Positions 35,915 through 50,610 are shown, counted from the first letter of the stretch. The stretch is 64,000 nucleotides of DNA from Eucalyptus grandis (GCF_016545825.1 NC_052615.1:33505516-33569515), one strand, 5' to 3'. Translations and numbers: made by a program. The notes: a model not told the origin generated them from the letters alone.

Positions 35915-37700
35915 CGTGGCGAGATCTTCCAAGACAAGATTTCGACTTTTGTTTGGACGGAGGGAAGTGACGTCTCGATTACCTGGTGTCCATATTTCCC
36001 CCCATTTCTTCATTCACTTTTGTTACAAATAGTATCCAGCTATTTCTTAAAGGACGGGTTGTCATTTCACCCTCTTATCTGTAGGATCTCCGCGCTGCCT
36101 CTTTCATTGGCTTTGGCCCTTGGATGGTGACATAGTCCTCCTTCAAATGATATCAAGAAATGCAAGGTTACTGGCGTTTCTTTATCTCGACAATGTCGTC
36201 TCCACAAGCTCTGGATGGCAAAGCATTGCACGAAGAGCATATTATTCCCTGTTTATTCCCATTCGCTTTCGATTTTCTTTCCACGTTATCCATGGTTCCA
36301 CAAATCATGTTCTAATTCACTCAAACATATGGTCATTATTCATCCATGGGTGTATGGTTCTCGCTGCACCGTTTCCCAGGAATAACACGAAGCCTTTGTC
36401 ATTCGTTTCTCATTCTAAAACAGTGTCTAGGAATCATCTAGAGATAACAAACTTTGCGCGATCTGGGTACGTTAACATTGCGTAATATGAATAGGAATAT
36501 CACCACACGTGCTATGCATCGCACATATGGGATTTGATTAAATATATTTCACGTGTAATCTCGCCCTTTCCCTGTATTTAATTTGTCAAAAGCAAATCGA
36601 AGACGTTTAAAAAGAAGCTTGTTAAAGAACAAATCTCATATCAGAATAGCATACGGGAATGAGGATGATTCCAACCGGCGGTTGAATTATTAGACGGAAT
36701 AAATGAGATGGGGTTTATCTAAAATCTTACGTTTTGATATGCATCTTTTGCTAGCTCAATTATTTCGAAGGATAGGATTCCATTAAAACATATGCTCATT
36801 TCATCTTGATGACACAAACGACATGTAGTTTAACAGTTTCCTCCCTTAGTGGAAACAAATGGCATATTACACCTTTAGACAAAAAAATTGAATTATTAGC
36901 AAATAATGCTCTTCTTTAAGGGTTTATACCTCAAGTTGTTGAGACATTCCCCGGCCCAAATTCGATATGCCGATAAACTTTTTCTAATTTCCCCCCCAAA
37001 AAGATGCTATCACAAGCATGCGAATTTCTCGCATTCTTTTCCTTCGGTGAAGGTATTGTGTGTTTTTTCCACCTTACCTTAGTAGACCGCCTCTAAGTTA
37101 GAGAGTTTAAATGTGGATTCATTTAAATATTTCAATTTTTTATTCAATACTAAACACCCAGCCCCGCCTGCGGTGCGGGGTTGGGGGAGGGGGTTCACAT
37201 GTGAGATCATATAACTTAAAATATACTTTCTTTTTTAAATAGAATATTTTATTTTTTATTTTTTGCCATAACTTTGAATAAATACCTCTTAAGTTCCGAA
37301 TAAGGTGAGACAAATGCATCTAAGGTTTATCTTGGATTTTCAAGTTCGAATCAGAAAAGGAAATGCTTTTGACTTTTAACATGTAAAAAGAAAGTATTCC
37401 GACCTAAATTAGGCGGCTATATGCATCATGGTCTTTAGTTTTACATCATGTCCGTAGTGCATTATACTTGAGAACAAAAAAGAAAAGGGTTCTAGATTCC
37501 CCTCAAAAGGAAGAATTTATTATAGAGTACTCGATCGATAAGTTAAATTACATGCAGGTCGAATTTGTAACCAGATAGTGATATCTTTCAAGATAATTCG
37601 TTAATTTATGGACTTTTGCCTTGGATAATATTCCAGGGTAAACAGACAATGGACATGTTCCTTAATAAAGCTTTCAACCTGACACCCACTGGAATATTTC
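35915..37700. other. Intergenic upstream of NPF7.3; nothing recognised
   Basis: AT-rich DNA without transposon ends that I can define. The frame at 36120-36485 has no domain. Confidence 0.35.
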
Positions 37701-37789
37701 CGCTTCTATTTTTTGCGCCTCATAAACTGCTCAACACGAGATGCACGCTCTTCTTCTTTTATTATTATTATTTTATTATTTTTTATTTT

Positions 37790-38010
37790 TAATAATTGAG
37801 GAATCTGCCTGAGCCCTCTTGCGGGGTTACAAGGCCCTACAGCGCATGGAACGCCTAGTACCGACGACTGTACCTCGGGAGTGATTAGCACAGAACCTCA
37901 ATATCATGGCCCTCCACTTACAATGCATTAGCAACCACAAGTTTCAAACTCTCAACCTCGGCTGTGAAAAAGAGATTCTCAACCAACGCAGTTGCTAGCG
38001 GTTGGGTCAC
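37790..38010 (-). mobile_element. SINE-like element (tRNA-derived look), minus strand
   Basis: On the minus strand 'ctagcaactgcgttggttg' resembles an A box, and 'gaggttgagagtttgaaact' about 45 bp later resembles a B box (GGTTCGAANNC). The far end passes into a T/A-rich tract (37760-37795). No target duplication was identified. A SINE or old tRNA-like relic is the likeliest reading. Confidence 0.35.
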
Positions 38011-41000
38011 GCTCTTCTTCGTTGTCTGCTTTTATTTGGAATAAATTAAAAGAACGAGTAGAAAATAAAGGAATATAGACCTTTTAAAAGTAGAATATCT
38101 CTTTTTATTGTTTTTTTCTCAAGGAATGTTAACTAAAATTAGATGTTGGCGAAATTAATTTGTAGCTGCATCGCGTGGCATTCTGACGTGGTATCGCCAA
38201 TCCCATTTCATGTCCGATTCTTAATGGTGTACTATTAGTTTGGTGACATTTGATATCAGAAAAATTAGAAGAAAAGCGAACGGTGAAGATTTTAGTGGTC
38301 TATTATATCAGCATGGTCTTGTTTAGCAGAAATAGCATATACTCTCACAAGATGTTTGCTGTTGAATAATGTGGAAACCAAAAGATCTTGTAATCCAAGC
38401 ATAACGTGAGAAGAAGAAATTACCATAGAAAACTCCTAAAATTACATGGTTCGGCTTGAGCGTTGGAACCTATTCCATGGAGAGAGGCAGCCGCCAAGAA
38501 ACCCACTACAAATCTGGTAAACATGGAATTTATAGCTTAATCACTTCCATGTTAGTTAGTACTAGATTACACCCAAAGCAAAAGTCACAAGTGTTGTCTT
38601 ACAATCTCGCTCAGAAAACTTAGAGAGAGAAAACTCTAACACTCTTTTTGTCTGTGCTAATGCGTAATATCTTAGTAGAATTCAGTTGTCGTATATTCTT
38701 ATGTGACTTGCAGACTCAAATTCGAAATCCAACTCTAACACAGAAAGTATTTGAATGACTAGCTGCTTGTTCATACATCAAACCACAAATTCTATTTAGA
38801 TTTAGAAATTCTACTTGGGTCGGGTGTTTTTTTTTTTTCTCAGCATCAAATTTAATACCTAAATGAACGACTTTAACTCTTCAGTACGTATCTGTCAATT
38901 TTATCAAATTGATTTTGTCAGCTCGCTCCACACAACAAATGACAGACAGAGGAATTTTTGTTTTGTCATGCTATTTCCTAACCTTCTTCTTATTCCCAAC
39001 CAAGTTTATATCATTCTCAATTGCGTCATAGCTGACCTTTTCTGAGCAAGATCAAGAATGGAAGCATCTTTCTCATTGGAAGGGCTACAACTGTTAAGCA
39101 TCACCTAACATATCCTCCTATTGGGAGGAAAAAAGTTAAAGATGTCGAAAGTCATATTTCACAAAGGCAAAAAAACAAAGTTGACAAAGACCATATGTGC
39201 GTTTCGTGGGCACCACGCACATTTTTCATCAGGGTAAATGACAAGACAGAGTTCAAGATCATACTCCCACTGCATCGATTTCGTCAGCTCTGACTAGTCT
39301 TTTGCTAGATTTTGTATTTATCATCAACCCTCAGACGGGTCACTGACGAATGCTATTAGTACCGGGTGTGTGAAAAGCTTTTGATTACTCCTTTTTCGAA
39401 TCTTATTGTTCGTTACTGTTGCACATCGTCTACATGACGCTCCACTCTAGCTAGAAATAATACTTCTGGTCGACATGATATCTGTCCGGATTGAGCTGGT
39501 GGGATAAGGCTTTCTTTCCGTCTGTATGCTACTTGTGTTGTAATCTCTTGTTGCGTATTGAAATTTCGTACGATCTTTAGCTCTAGGCAAGTCGAGTAGC
39601 ATCACATATTAACTCCAGCCCATGATGCTGCATATCATGAGTGAAAGGGTATGGAGTTGGAGGGGATCTAACTCATCTGCAAACTAACTTTTATCCCGCG
39701 TCTTGTTGCATCCTAATAACATATGACACCCGTGAAAGTCTGAAAAGCACTCGCTCGTATCTCCAGCATCACCAAAGTGATATAATCAACTTGGTCTTTT
39801 CATTATTGCTCGTGCACACACTGCCAATGCATAATGTCCTCCATGAAGAAAAAGAAGTACTGTTGATTATTGTATACAAAGGGTGACTTATCATGTGACT
39901 CAGGTTAGCCAAATACTCTTCAATAATATATTAGTCAAATTGTCTGCGTCCGACTAGTTGGATCCCACTGTTTCTTGCCATGAGCATCATTGTCATGACC
40001 GAATTTCAGGGAAGAGAATGTTTGACAGGACAATATTATTTTCCCTTCCTTTTCACGGGCGAATCAAGACAAGACGAGCTTGATTTATGTTTCATTAATC
40101 AATAAAATGAGGCAGACAATGACCTGTTTCAATCCATATTTTGAAGCACCTCTCTTCAATCTCATTGGCTGGATATAAATACACGCACCTTATTTCCTTT
40201 GCATTGTGAAAATTGAGAGGTCCATTAATCTTCTTTCTTGATGCCCCGGCCGTCCAGGAAATTGCCATATGAAATTTTCAAACATAGTCAGAATGTACTG
40301 ATGCAATGGATCTCGCAATTCAAATCACGTGACAAGTTACAAAACAATGAACACGGAAACGATATGAACAAAGGAGACCCTGCATCCTCTTAGTGCTTCA
40401 ACTGTAGCAAGAACATTCCTCTATAGATGATCATTCACTCACACTTTCAACAGATCCTCCAACCTCAACTTTCAAGAAAATTCAACCCCTCTTTCACATA
40501 TTCAACTTCACTTATCAATATGTACTCATTCACATATCAAATCTTGAATTAACCCCACAATCCACAAATTATGACCCCTACTGATGCTACTGCTCTCATT
40601 ACCTTAGCTAAGCTGAAAAACTTTTCACTTTCATTTCATCCACTTATCATCCATATACTAATAAACTATGTTTACTTCAAGCCAACTTGAATATTTAATT
40701 ACTAGCTAGGGTTGCTTTCATCTCTCTCGTGTGTGGTCATTTATCTATCTAAGATGTAATACAGTGGTGGCAAATGATAGGACTAAAAAGGAGAATGATT
40801 CACTATGAAGGATTATGCGATCCCCTCTCACTAAGAAACGTCATCGACCACCACCAACAGAAGCCTGACCTACTTGCGTGTCTGTGTCTCCACTAATTCA
40901 GCACCACAAGCGTGTTCTTGATGAGCTTTCGCTTCTGATCTCTTGTAATTTAATGCACACAAGCAGATTTGAAGTAGGGTCTCTCGATGAAGCTGAGCTT

Positions 41001-42000
41001 TCCTCGACTCTCTCTGAACCTTCCATGTGTTTGTCTAAAGACAATGATCAGTGGTGCGTGCGTGCGTGTGTGAGGTAGTAAAGATATCGTGCAGCTAATG
41101 ATGCCGCCAATGCTTTTCTTTTGATATGATATCAGCGTATCTGATTATGGGAGCAAGCTGTGACATAAACGGAAACTTCACAAGTTTATCAGCAATTGAT
41201 TTCTCAATAAGCATGGATGATTTAGTTCATAGTATCTGAAGAAGGGTGCATAGACGTTGATGGGTCCTCACTCATCATTTTAGTTAGGTCATCCCACAGA
41301 CTTCGCCCCACTTGTTTGTCATACATGTCGATTAAGTACAAGAATGTATATGCACCAGAGAAAAAAGAGGAACAAGAATGTCCACAAGAACTGTCATGTT
41401 TTTTTTTTCTTTTTTCTGGGCATGCCTAGTTACCAATATGTAGCAACAATTATGTTGCTTATGAACTCCTTCATCGAGATATTTCATTTTGATAATGAAA
41501 TAGTATTGTTCACAGATCTGCAGGTACACCACACGCGTTGCAATCCACATCAACAGCAACCCAGGCTAGCAAACATACTCTGCCTAAAAATTGTTCAAGT
41601 CCAAGAAGAGATTGGTGAAAAACGTGGATGTATACATCAACGACATAGATAAGTAAGGCATTGAGACATCGATACATCGATGAAAAGTGTAGTGTGGATA
41701 GCAAATGTCAAATCAATCCTCAAGCAAATGCATTTTCAGCTCGACAATTGGAAGCATTTTAAAGCAAACAGCAACTTCAATGTGAAAAATAGGTTTTTGA
41801 GGTGCCAGAGCTACAAGCACAATTAGATGTCACCTGCTTGATCCAACTTAGACTCCTTAAAAACATGAAATAGGGCGATGGCGGAGCGAGAAATTTAGGC
41901 ACGGAATTTAGGTCAGAAATTGATCTTCTTTCAACATTTCAATTAACTATAATGTGTGCTAACATTTGGTTGCATCATCAAATAAGTTGGAATGGAAGCC
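38011..42000. other. Gene-poor stretch
   Basis: No coding region has support. 38430-38650 contains 'tacatggttcggcttgagcg' and 'cccactacaaatctgg', wording similar to the noncoding part of the LTR-like sequence at 63000-64000, so it may be an LTR fragment. The remainder shows no element ends and no microRNA that I recognise. Confidence 0.3.
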
Positions 42001-44990
42001 AAGCCAAGCCAAGCCACCGGCAACCCCCTTTGTCTGCCATTACGCTAGAAAGCACAACTACGAAATAAAACAAGGGTTACATGAAAGCAAGATTGAAGAC
42101 ATCGACCATCAGTCAGATTACTTTAAAAAGACAGTTCCACTATCTCTATATCGGTACAACGTCGACCATATGGATGATGCATTTGCAATTGACGGGCTTT
42201 TGCCAATTGATCAATATGAAAGATTTGATGGGAAAGGCTGTACAGATTTTTGTTTTGTTCCCGAATCGAGTACAAACCAATTACGCACTGCAATGAAAAA
42301 AAAAAAGGTTTCTTTTCTTAAATTTTTAAATTGAATTCACAACCATTTATTCTAGAAGTACAATTGATTAGAAAATAAAGTGAACTATAGGCTAAATTTT
42401 GGAACCAATCTCGGATTAACCTAAAGCTAGAACTCGAACTGAGTAAGTGCACCATCGATCACAAAAGACCGCTTGAAAAAAACTGTCATGAGTGACCATA
42501 GAAAGCTTATCAGACCTCAATATGGTCACAACTACGAGCTTTAGCCAATATGAATACGTATGACAATGTTTCTATTCCATGAACAATTTCTGTTTAGAAA
42601 TAATTTTTTCTATTTCTTTCTAGACAAGTTTTCGAGTAGAAGAGTACGTTTGATAACTGCATAAAATTTTTATTTTGTTTGATATGGCTCTTAATTTTTT
42701 TTATGACTTAAAATTTCTTTTAATCTTTTCATGGCCGGCCAATGAGTAGGCAGATAAGAGCTAGCGAGGTCGCCCACGCCTTGTGGTGGCTGGGCAAAGT
42801 ACCATGAGGAAAACATTTTCACTTCGTGAATTACATCATTTCCTTGAGACGACCGAAATTTCAACCCAAGACAATTCTGTGAATTGGAATCTTGATACAG
42901 TACGAATAAAGGTGCCACGAGGAAAGCATTTTTCATTTGGTTGCAGAGGCTGCAAAGGCTCTATCTAGCAGAGATGACTGCCTTTCCATTCCCAGATTAA
43001 AGAATATTTTTGCTTTCCCGAAAGCACACCCTCGGAAAAAATTGACGAGGTCGAAACACTATTGGTAAAAATAATTATCGATCACCTAATTTTTTTCAGT
43101 AATTTATTAGTCACTTTTCTAAGATTTTATGAGATTACCGGCTCTTTTTGACAGTTTGCCAATCACCATCATTTTTGCATAAGAATCGATAAAGATGAAA
43201 AAGCTGGTAATTAAAAGAAAAATAAACTTGACAAGTAACTTTGATGATCAAAATTCAAAACTAATTGGCAACTTAATTGGAGAAAGTCATCAAATCATTT
43301 TAATTAAGGTTTGTAATTTCTAAGAAGAGTTGGTTAACTTAAAGGTAGGACGGAAATGAAAGTAATTTTTGCAAATGATTAGAAGTTGGCAAATTAAAAG
43401 AAAAGAACAAGTAAATATCGGTAAATAACTCAAATGATAATTGTTAACCCCATATTAAGTGGTAATTTTAATGTTAAAAAAGCTGGTGAGTCAAGCTATT
43501 TCAGGTCGATAATCTCTAAAAGGAGTTTATAAATGGAAAGAGTTGCCAATCAAGACAGAATATAATTGGTAACTCCAAAAAAAGTCGATTAATTATTTTT
43601 TTAAATTAAACTTTGGTGAGTAACTAAAGTAATAATTGACAAAAATCTTTAATTTGACAAAAGTTGATAAGACACACTAATTTAGGTCAGTAATTTTATG
43701 TAAGAATGAGCCAATTCCAAGCGTCAGTGAGTTATAAAGTTCAAAAAATTGCTAATTAAAATGTACAGATAAAAATTGTAATAATTTAACAGTGTTGGTA
43801 AGTTACCAACACCTTACGTGAAAAAAAGAAAGAGTCGCCGGCCATTTTCTACCAAAAATAATTAAAATTTATCATCATAGAAAAATTCCACAGTTTTTAA
43901 CGCATGCCAATAGAATTCTCGTAAATCTTTAAGTTCTCTTATATTATATCATCATCTATCCATCCAAGCCTGAATTACAAGTCACTATGAGTTATCAAGA
44001 TGATTTACATGGAAGGACAAAACGAAATTTGACATATTACATGATAATTCGTGATTGATTGGGTGAATAGACTACATGATGCTCCGAATGTTTGGATTCG
44101 ATACACAAATACAATGAAATAAAGAATAAAGATGAGAAAGACAAATCGAGACACAAGATTTATTCTAGTTCACCCTTAAACTGGAGCTACGGCTTTCACC
44201 TCTATCACAACCCTTAATTACAAGAAAGAAAGCAGGATCCCCATGCTTTGCTGTCGATAGGAAATACGAATCACACTCCACCACTAGGTACATCTAAAAC
44301 TCTCTCTTAACCCCGACAAGAACCCCCAAATATCAAAAAAGGTTCAGCCAAAAGAGAGACCTAAAGTTATGTATAAAGAGACTAGGAAGGAGACCCCCAG
44401 AAAAAAAACAAAAAAAAAAATCTAGGGAGGTTCCCAACTTGACATGCAACGACCGGTCTATAAGTAAGGAAAATCCGCTTTCCATATTTTAAAAACAAAA
44501 GCTTGTCGGGAGCTTCAAAATTGTCAAATTGTTCAACTGCCCACTTTGAAGGACGTCGCCATAACCGTGCGAATTGATTTCACCACTAAGAGTTCATCGT
44601 ACATACAATGGAAGGTCGAGAAACTTATGGCCGAGACATGGCGACATGCCGATGATTTTGGTTAGCTGGTGTATCTATTTCCCATTTCATGTAATTGCTT
44701 GATATGGAGAATTAGCTGTCAAATTGGATAACACCAGCTTGTCCTCTTCATGGATTTTTGTATAAACATGTCTATGAAAGGACGTCGCGCACGACTACCT
44801 TTTCTTTTTGTCAAGAAAGTGAAACTCTGAAGTAAGATTGATGTCCCAGATGATTGAAATTCTCCACAGATAGACCACCAAGGGTATTGTTCTGAAGTCG
44901 TCATATGCTTGCTTTGGTTACTGTCCCCAAAAGGTGAAAGAGCCTGAGGTTCACGCAATGTCTCCTCACAATCTCTATCTAGACTTTTCT
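42001..44990. other. Gene-poor stretch with repeat remnants
   Basis: 43020-43870 is AT-rich with loose reiteration of 'ggtaattaaaagaaaa'-type phrases. 44140-44400 ('tagttcacccttaaactgga', 'aaagagagacctaaag') resembles noncoding LTR DNA. The frame at 41966-42334 begins with TTG and has no recognised domain. Confidence 0.3.
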
Positions 44991-47900
44991 ATGCTAATAA
45001 TGAGTTGTATTTGGAGAACTCGTCGTTCAACTCAGATATGGAAGCAAAGACAGTACAAAGATGATGGGTAATGTTTCTGTTCCAGTGCTTCTCCAAGAAA
45101 TCGTGTTTGCCCGTCTTTTTGCGGGCTCTGGAGTTAGGCGGCCGCTACTTGTCGACGACTCAAACATGAGGCGCAACCAATCGGAGCATAAGAAGGTTTC
45201 TAGTAATAAAGGAATTTCGCGTCTGCCGATTGAAGTTTTGTATCGGTGATCTAGTGTGCTTTCCAAGTGATGCACGCGGTATAGGCATACGTCTTAGCCT
45301 TTACCGGCCACATTGAGGAAATTAGTCACGGTTCACAAAACATGTAATCTATTTTAATGCTAAACAAAGCAAACGGCATAGATCCACACGAATTCTGTAT
45401 TTGGCTTTCCTTCCCACAATTCGCGATCCACCGAGTCTATCTATGTGGAGAGAATCATCTAACAATACAGGCCAGCAATATACACCTAAGTTCATGTGAA
45501 TATAATAAGTTAAAAAGAGTCTTTTGGGGACGGCAAAGCAGAACAATCCTAAAAGCTTGGCAAGTCATAGCAATTGTAGCAGGGCATTCTCGAATGCAAA
45601 GGCGAAGATCTCTGCAATAATCTGCGAGAACCACTCGTTGCATGGCACACGGCGATAATGTTTCCCGCAACTTTCTCCTTCCAATTTGGTGGCGCAATCG
45701 CCAGGTACTTCTCTTTATTTTTTAGGCCGTTCGCTTTTTCCCGCTAAGCTTTGCGCCTACTGGCAGGCCAGTGAATATTCTAAAGGGAAGGATGATGGTC
45801 ATGGGTGATGAGGATGTCACCATGAAGCTTCTTCTGCTGGAAAAAGTACTTGTCTTTTTCTGGCAAATAGCAATGCCCCAGTGAAATGAACACGAGCCAC
45901 GAGATGTGGACAACGCAGATGACTAAGTTGCCACTACAGAACCAGTTTCAGCACGCACATGATGCAACGAGAATTCCCCGAAATCATTAAAGGCGTGTTA
46001 AAAGGCCTGTTAGCGCGATGGAAAGTGTTCCCATGAGTTATAGTTCTCGAACCCGATTGATTCTTCACCAAGTGAAAGTCGACAGTCAAAGATAAAAAAA
46101 GGAAGGGGTCATTTTCACCCGTGTCGTCCTTGAATATTTGGTTCTTGTCGCGAAACGTGGATCTGGATCGTGTGATGACATGAATAGATGCAACTTCTCT
46201 GCTTTTTCTTAATTTGTGTGGCTCTCTCTGCACCCAAATAAACTTATCACCGTGAGGTTTAGTGGATACCCTGAAAGCTAATCATGATAAAAAGCCAAAC
46301 TTATATAGCCGAACGTGCTGGAATTTACGTTAATATATTCATCTCCTGCCTCCACGGAAAGCAGAGATTTCGCATTCAGTACAGGTTTTATCTAAGTATC
46401 GTCTTGTGGTGTCAACTCGTCTGCAACCTCCCCGAGAAGTAAAGATTTCGCATTCTTTACAGGTTTTATCTGAGAAGGTGTTATGTATGTCGTCCTAGTG
46501 GTGGAGTATGACCAGAGAATTGATGGGACAATTGCCAGACAGGTGCAAAGAGGGCCTTCACGTGGCACTGCAGCCGCCACCACCACCGCAGCCGCCGCCA
46601 CCACAAACATCCTTAATGAGTCCACAAGATATCATATAAAACGTCGCAACCCAATCATGTTTTGCAATTCTGCTTCCCCTGGACCCTCTTTTGCACGAGC
46701 TAACCTTGAAAATTCATGCAATTCCTCAATTATTGATCTATAATTTAATTAGTCAGAACTGTTTCTGATGGGCTTAGGTCAAGAAAAAATTGGCAAATAA
46801 TAAGGAGCAAATCGTCCTATTGAAGTGCAAACAAAAGCAAAGGTTTCTGCCATCAAAGTGCAGACACTGGGAAAGATTGCAATAGTTAATTCTAATTTAT
46901 GGTGTACAAGTTTATTTACTGGAGAACAGAAGAAAGAGCAGTTCTTTTTCTGAACTTAAATTTGAAGGCTGCAATGGTGCTCTTGAACTCCGCATAGTTC
47001 TAAGCGAAGAATTTGCAGAACGAAAATAAATGATAGTGGATTAACGAACCATCCATTACCGATTATTATTCCTAATGCTTGCAGTAATGTGGATTTCATG
47101 GACTGTTGACTCTCAGAGTACCCTATTAATCCCGGTGTATCCATACATCGGCCCTAAGGGTTGTCAACCAAAAAACTGCAGTTCGCATTTCGAAGCTTAG
47201 GCTTTCTGTCTTTCGAGGCTTTAAATCAAGGTGACATTACCATCGAAGCAAGCCCCTCGGGTCAATTACAAAGTGTCTTTCGCAGATCGTTCTCCCGCTC
47301 TATGCGAGATTTGGATCTCCAGTACCGCTATGACACTGTACTCATCAGCATTAGCATACCAAAGCAATTCACTGCTCAGATGACATAGCCTACGGTGGCG
47401 GTGGCAAGGCTTTAAGATATGGTCTAGTCGATTTGGGTGTTTGTAGGATATTTAAGCTCAGTTCGGTTCATAACATAAAAGTTCGTGGTTCAATTACCAT
47501 TCTTGAATGTCGCGATCCAAAATGCAGAAACCATGCCAGCATTTGTATACCCCTGTAAGAGTTCATGCGATGGCAGAGTACATGGAAGATAAGCATACTC
47601 GCCAAAATCTCATAATTCAATCAGAAAAAAACATAAAAGCAAGAAAATTCAAGGGCATTCGACACAATTCGATCCGTTATGCAAAGGGAAGATTCCTAAC
47701 CAGAGGGTGTGACTGAACTATACTTCTTTCGCTCGTGCCAGGACAACAAAAAGCGCAGGGTAAGTCAAGACTAAAACCGAAAACAAACTTCACCCCCATT
47801 GGAAAACAGAACATGTTAAGCAGGGAATTGATCAGATCCTCAATCCTCATTGTGTCTCACAGTTTGACGCAACCGGTTCAAAGCTATCAATAACTGGGGA

Positions 47901-49022
47901 TTGTGTGTATATGTTATGAAATGCCACTGGATTGTACGAAGACAAAATAGAAAAAATATATAGACTTATTCCAAGTTCAAGTTCTCGGTTCCATCTAAAA
48001 TTTGGAACTTATCCGTTAGAATAGATCCCTTAATTTTTGAAATTTGAAACCTACCTCACAAATCTTATAATCTAAAACCAAACCTGTTTTCACAAATTCA
48101 ATTTTCAGGTTTCCGGTTCTACTCAAGAATCATGCTCACTCCTAGATATGAGCTCATCGCCTCCACTTGTAGCCATTGTCGCCATTGGGCGCTGCACCAG
48201 CATTTGCATTGTTTAAGCTTTCACGGGAAGCTATAGGATGAGGAAGCTCATCCGACTAGAAGCACGAAATACCTATAAGTGACTCCCAAGCTGACTCCTC
48301 AAATGCATCCTGGCGCCTTGACCCCGACCTCCATTACAGCTGTACTATCACTACTTTTCCTGCCATATACAGATCAACACTCGGGTATTGCTCCTTCCAT
48401 AGTCTTGAGTGTGCATCTCTTGAAGTATGCTAGAGGACAAAGTAGACAGCAAACCTAGCAAAGACACAATGTGCAGTAAGATGAATCCAGAATGAAAGAT
48501 CAAAGTTGCGAAATGTATTCTTCAAGTATGGCTGATGAACATAATGTCGCGTTAAGTACAGCAAGTTAACAAATGGTTTATCAACTAATAGCTACTTTTA
48601 ATGGATATGATGCCTTTTTCTATAATTTTTTACTGGATAAATGATTTTCTCATAAGCTTTGTTTGATGTTGCATGTTCTAGTAAAATTGTTATTTCTCGT
48701 TAGTTAACTTTTTTAGTTATTAGATTTTTTTTTTTCAATTACCGGGCATGGACATTCTCAAATTAAAAACCATTATTGTGGAAGCGCGGTCGTATGCACC
48801 GGGAGCGAATTTATGCCGCATTATAATACGTGGACTTGTGGACGAACCGGTAGCCGGTCCAAGATTCTAGGCCAATGACAAGATTTTATTTGGGCCGGGC
48901 CTAATTTTCTCTTTTCCCCCCTAATTCATACAAGCTCCGGTGAAATGTTACTGAATCAACCGGCCCAAAGCCCGAGCCCTTTTATCTTAAATAAATAGGT
49001 TAAGTCAAGAATAATATACTTG
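44991..49022. other. Gene-poor stretch
   Basis: No gene is supported. A duplicated phrase of about 35 bp ('agatttcgcattc...tacaggttttatct') occurs at 46366 and 46445. A CCGCCAC-type trinucleotide run lies at 46568-46606. Around 47985-48144 a decayed hAT right end is possible ('gctcactccta'), but its partner was not found. Confidence 0.3.
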
Positions 49023-49952
49023 GGCTTTGTTTGTCATGCAGAAAATATTTTCTAAGAAGTAATTTTCTAGGGAAATGAAAATTCCGGCATCTGGTTGAGT
49101 TCTGAAAATAAACAAGAAAATATTTTCTATCGGTTAATAAGGAAAACTTCATTTGATTTTCCTAAATATACATACATTATTCGAGCGCTACTGACATGCA
49201 TATGGCTAGCCAAGGAAATGGTTACGGGCACCAGGGTCTCAAGCCAGTATCCCCAACCCTCGAGCATGAGCATTGGCACTAGTCTTGGATCCACTAATAT
49301 CAAGCTTGAAAACTTGGTGCCCATGCTCTAACCTAGGTTTATAGAGGTCAGGCCCTGGCCAATCGAGGTTGGGCCTCAAACCCGAAACCTAGGACACAAT
49401 CCCTAATGCGTGAACCTAAGTCCATCAAGGTCTAGTCCCAGACCTTGGCACCCATGCCTAAGTCCATTGAGGCTAGGCCTTAATCCCAAGCCCGACATCA
49501 ATGGACTAAGGCATGGGCACGAGAGTTTTAGGCTCGGCGTTGATGGATTTGGGCTTGAAAATCCTATAGGTTTGAGGCTTGAGGCTCTACCTCAATGGAC
49601 TTGGGCATAGATGCCGAGGATCAAGCCCAACATCCTAGAACGAGCACTGGTATTCCTAGCCCAACCTCGATGGACTCGGGCACAACAACCGGTGTCTCAA
49701 GTATCGTCTAGATGGACCTAGGTAGGGGCGCTAGGAACAAGCACTAGGGTTCACGTGTTAAGCACAGAGTTTCTAGTCCAAATGTTGATACCTAGTCATA
49801 TTTTAGAAAATGATTGTCAATTTTATAAAGAGGAATTCTTTTTCCTAAATTTAAGTTATTGTAGGAAAACATTTTCCATTAATTATGAAAATATTTTTCA
49901 TTGACTCATTTTTTTTTTTAAGAAATCAAAATGCCAAAAAACAAACAAAGCC
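49023..49952. mobile_element. TIR element with an internal degenerate minisatellite (930 bp)
   Basis: A perfect 12-bp inverted terminal repeat GGCTTTGTTTGT / ACAAACAAAGCC bounds it, and weaker inverted similarity continues inward (gaaaatattttct...). The centre, 49220-49760, repeats 'ctaagtccattgaggc'-like units, in part inverted ('tcaatggacttgggc'). The flanks show no clear target duplication. No transposase is present. Confidence 0.55.
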
Positions 49953-49989
49953 TTAAATGATTCGAATCTATGTGGTGCTTTGAATTTAC

Positions 49990-50610
49990 ATAGATATAAT
50001 ATGATATGCCAGTGGATATTATATGTAAAAATAATATCACCAATAGACCTCTAAACTATTTTTTAATGTCATAAAGAACTTAAGCTCTGCCCACCGTAAC
50101 ATTAATACCCTATTTTTTTTTTTTGTCATAAAAGATCATGAAATTTGTACCTGTGTGATTAATATACCTTCCATCACAATTCTATCCAAAATCATCGTTA
50201 AAAACCCCACATGGCGACTTACATGGACAACAACATGCAATTGGAGCCGACGTGGATCCAACTTCGCCTTAGTATGCCGTCAATTTCAGGAGGAAAATGA
50301 TCCGACACGGCCATAGAATGACGTCGTTCCCCGCTAGAAATGACTTCAATTTGGCTTCAGTGAAACCGCGCCAGATTCACATATGCTCCATTTGCCTGGC
50401 TTTGCGTACGTAAGCCACCACGTAGTATTTTTGACGGCATATGACAAAGGATATATTTGTCATATGAATACAAGCGTGTGACTTTTTTCTGATATCAGAA
50501 AAAGTTCAGAATATTAATCTCATGATGAGCATAGTTCAGGATTTATAATTGCTCAAAAGAATTGAAGTATTAATATCGAATTTTTTTCATAATATTACCC
50601 CGTCTATAGT
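49990..50610. mobile_element. Possible small inverted-repeat element
   Basis: The left side 'taacattaataccctatttt' with 'tcataaaagatcatgaaattt' and the right side 'gcatagttcaggatttataa' and 'attaatatcgaattttttt' are partly inverted relatives. The ends are not resolved. Confidence 0.3.

Noticed and set aside
41966..42334. Frame of 122 codons with a natural-looking composition
   Set aside because: It starts with TTG, has no domain I recognise, no splice context and lies in repeat-rich DNA. It could be a gene relic, but nothing supports it.
44719..44958. Minus-strand frame of 79 codons
   Set aside because: It reads somewhat like an exon, but no family is recognised and no splice partners were found.
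47930..48144. A fourth hAT family member
   Set aside because: The right end 'gctcactccta' and some 'ggttcc' motifs fit, but no left end or 8-bp duplication was found.
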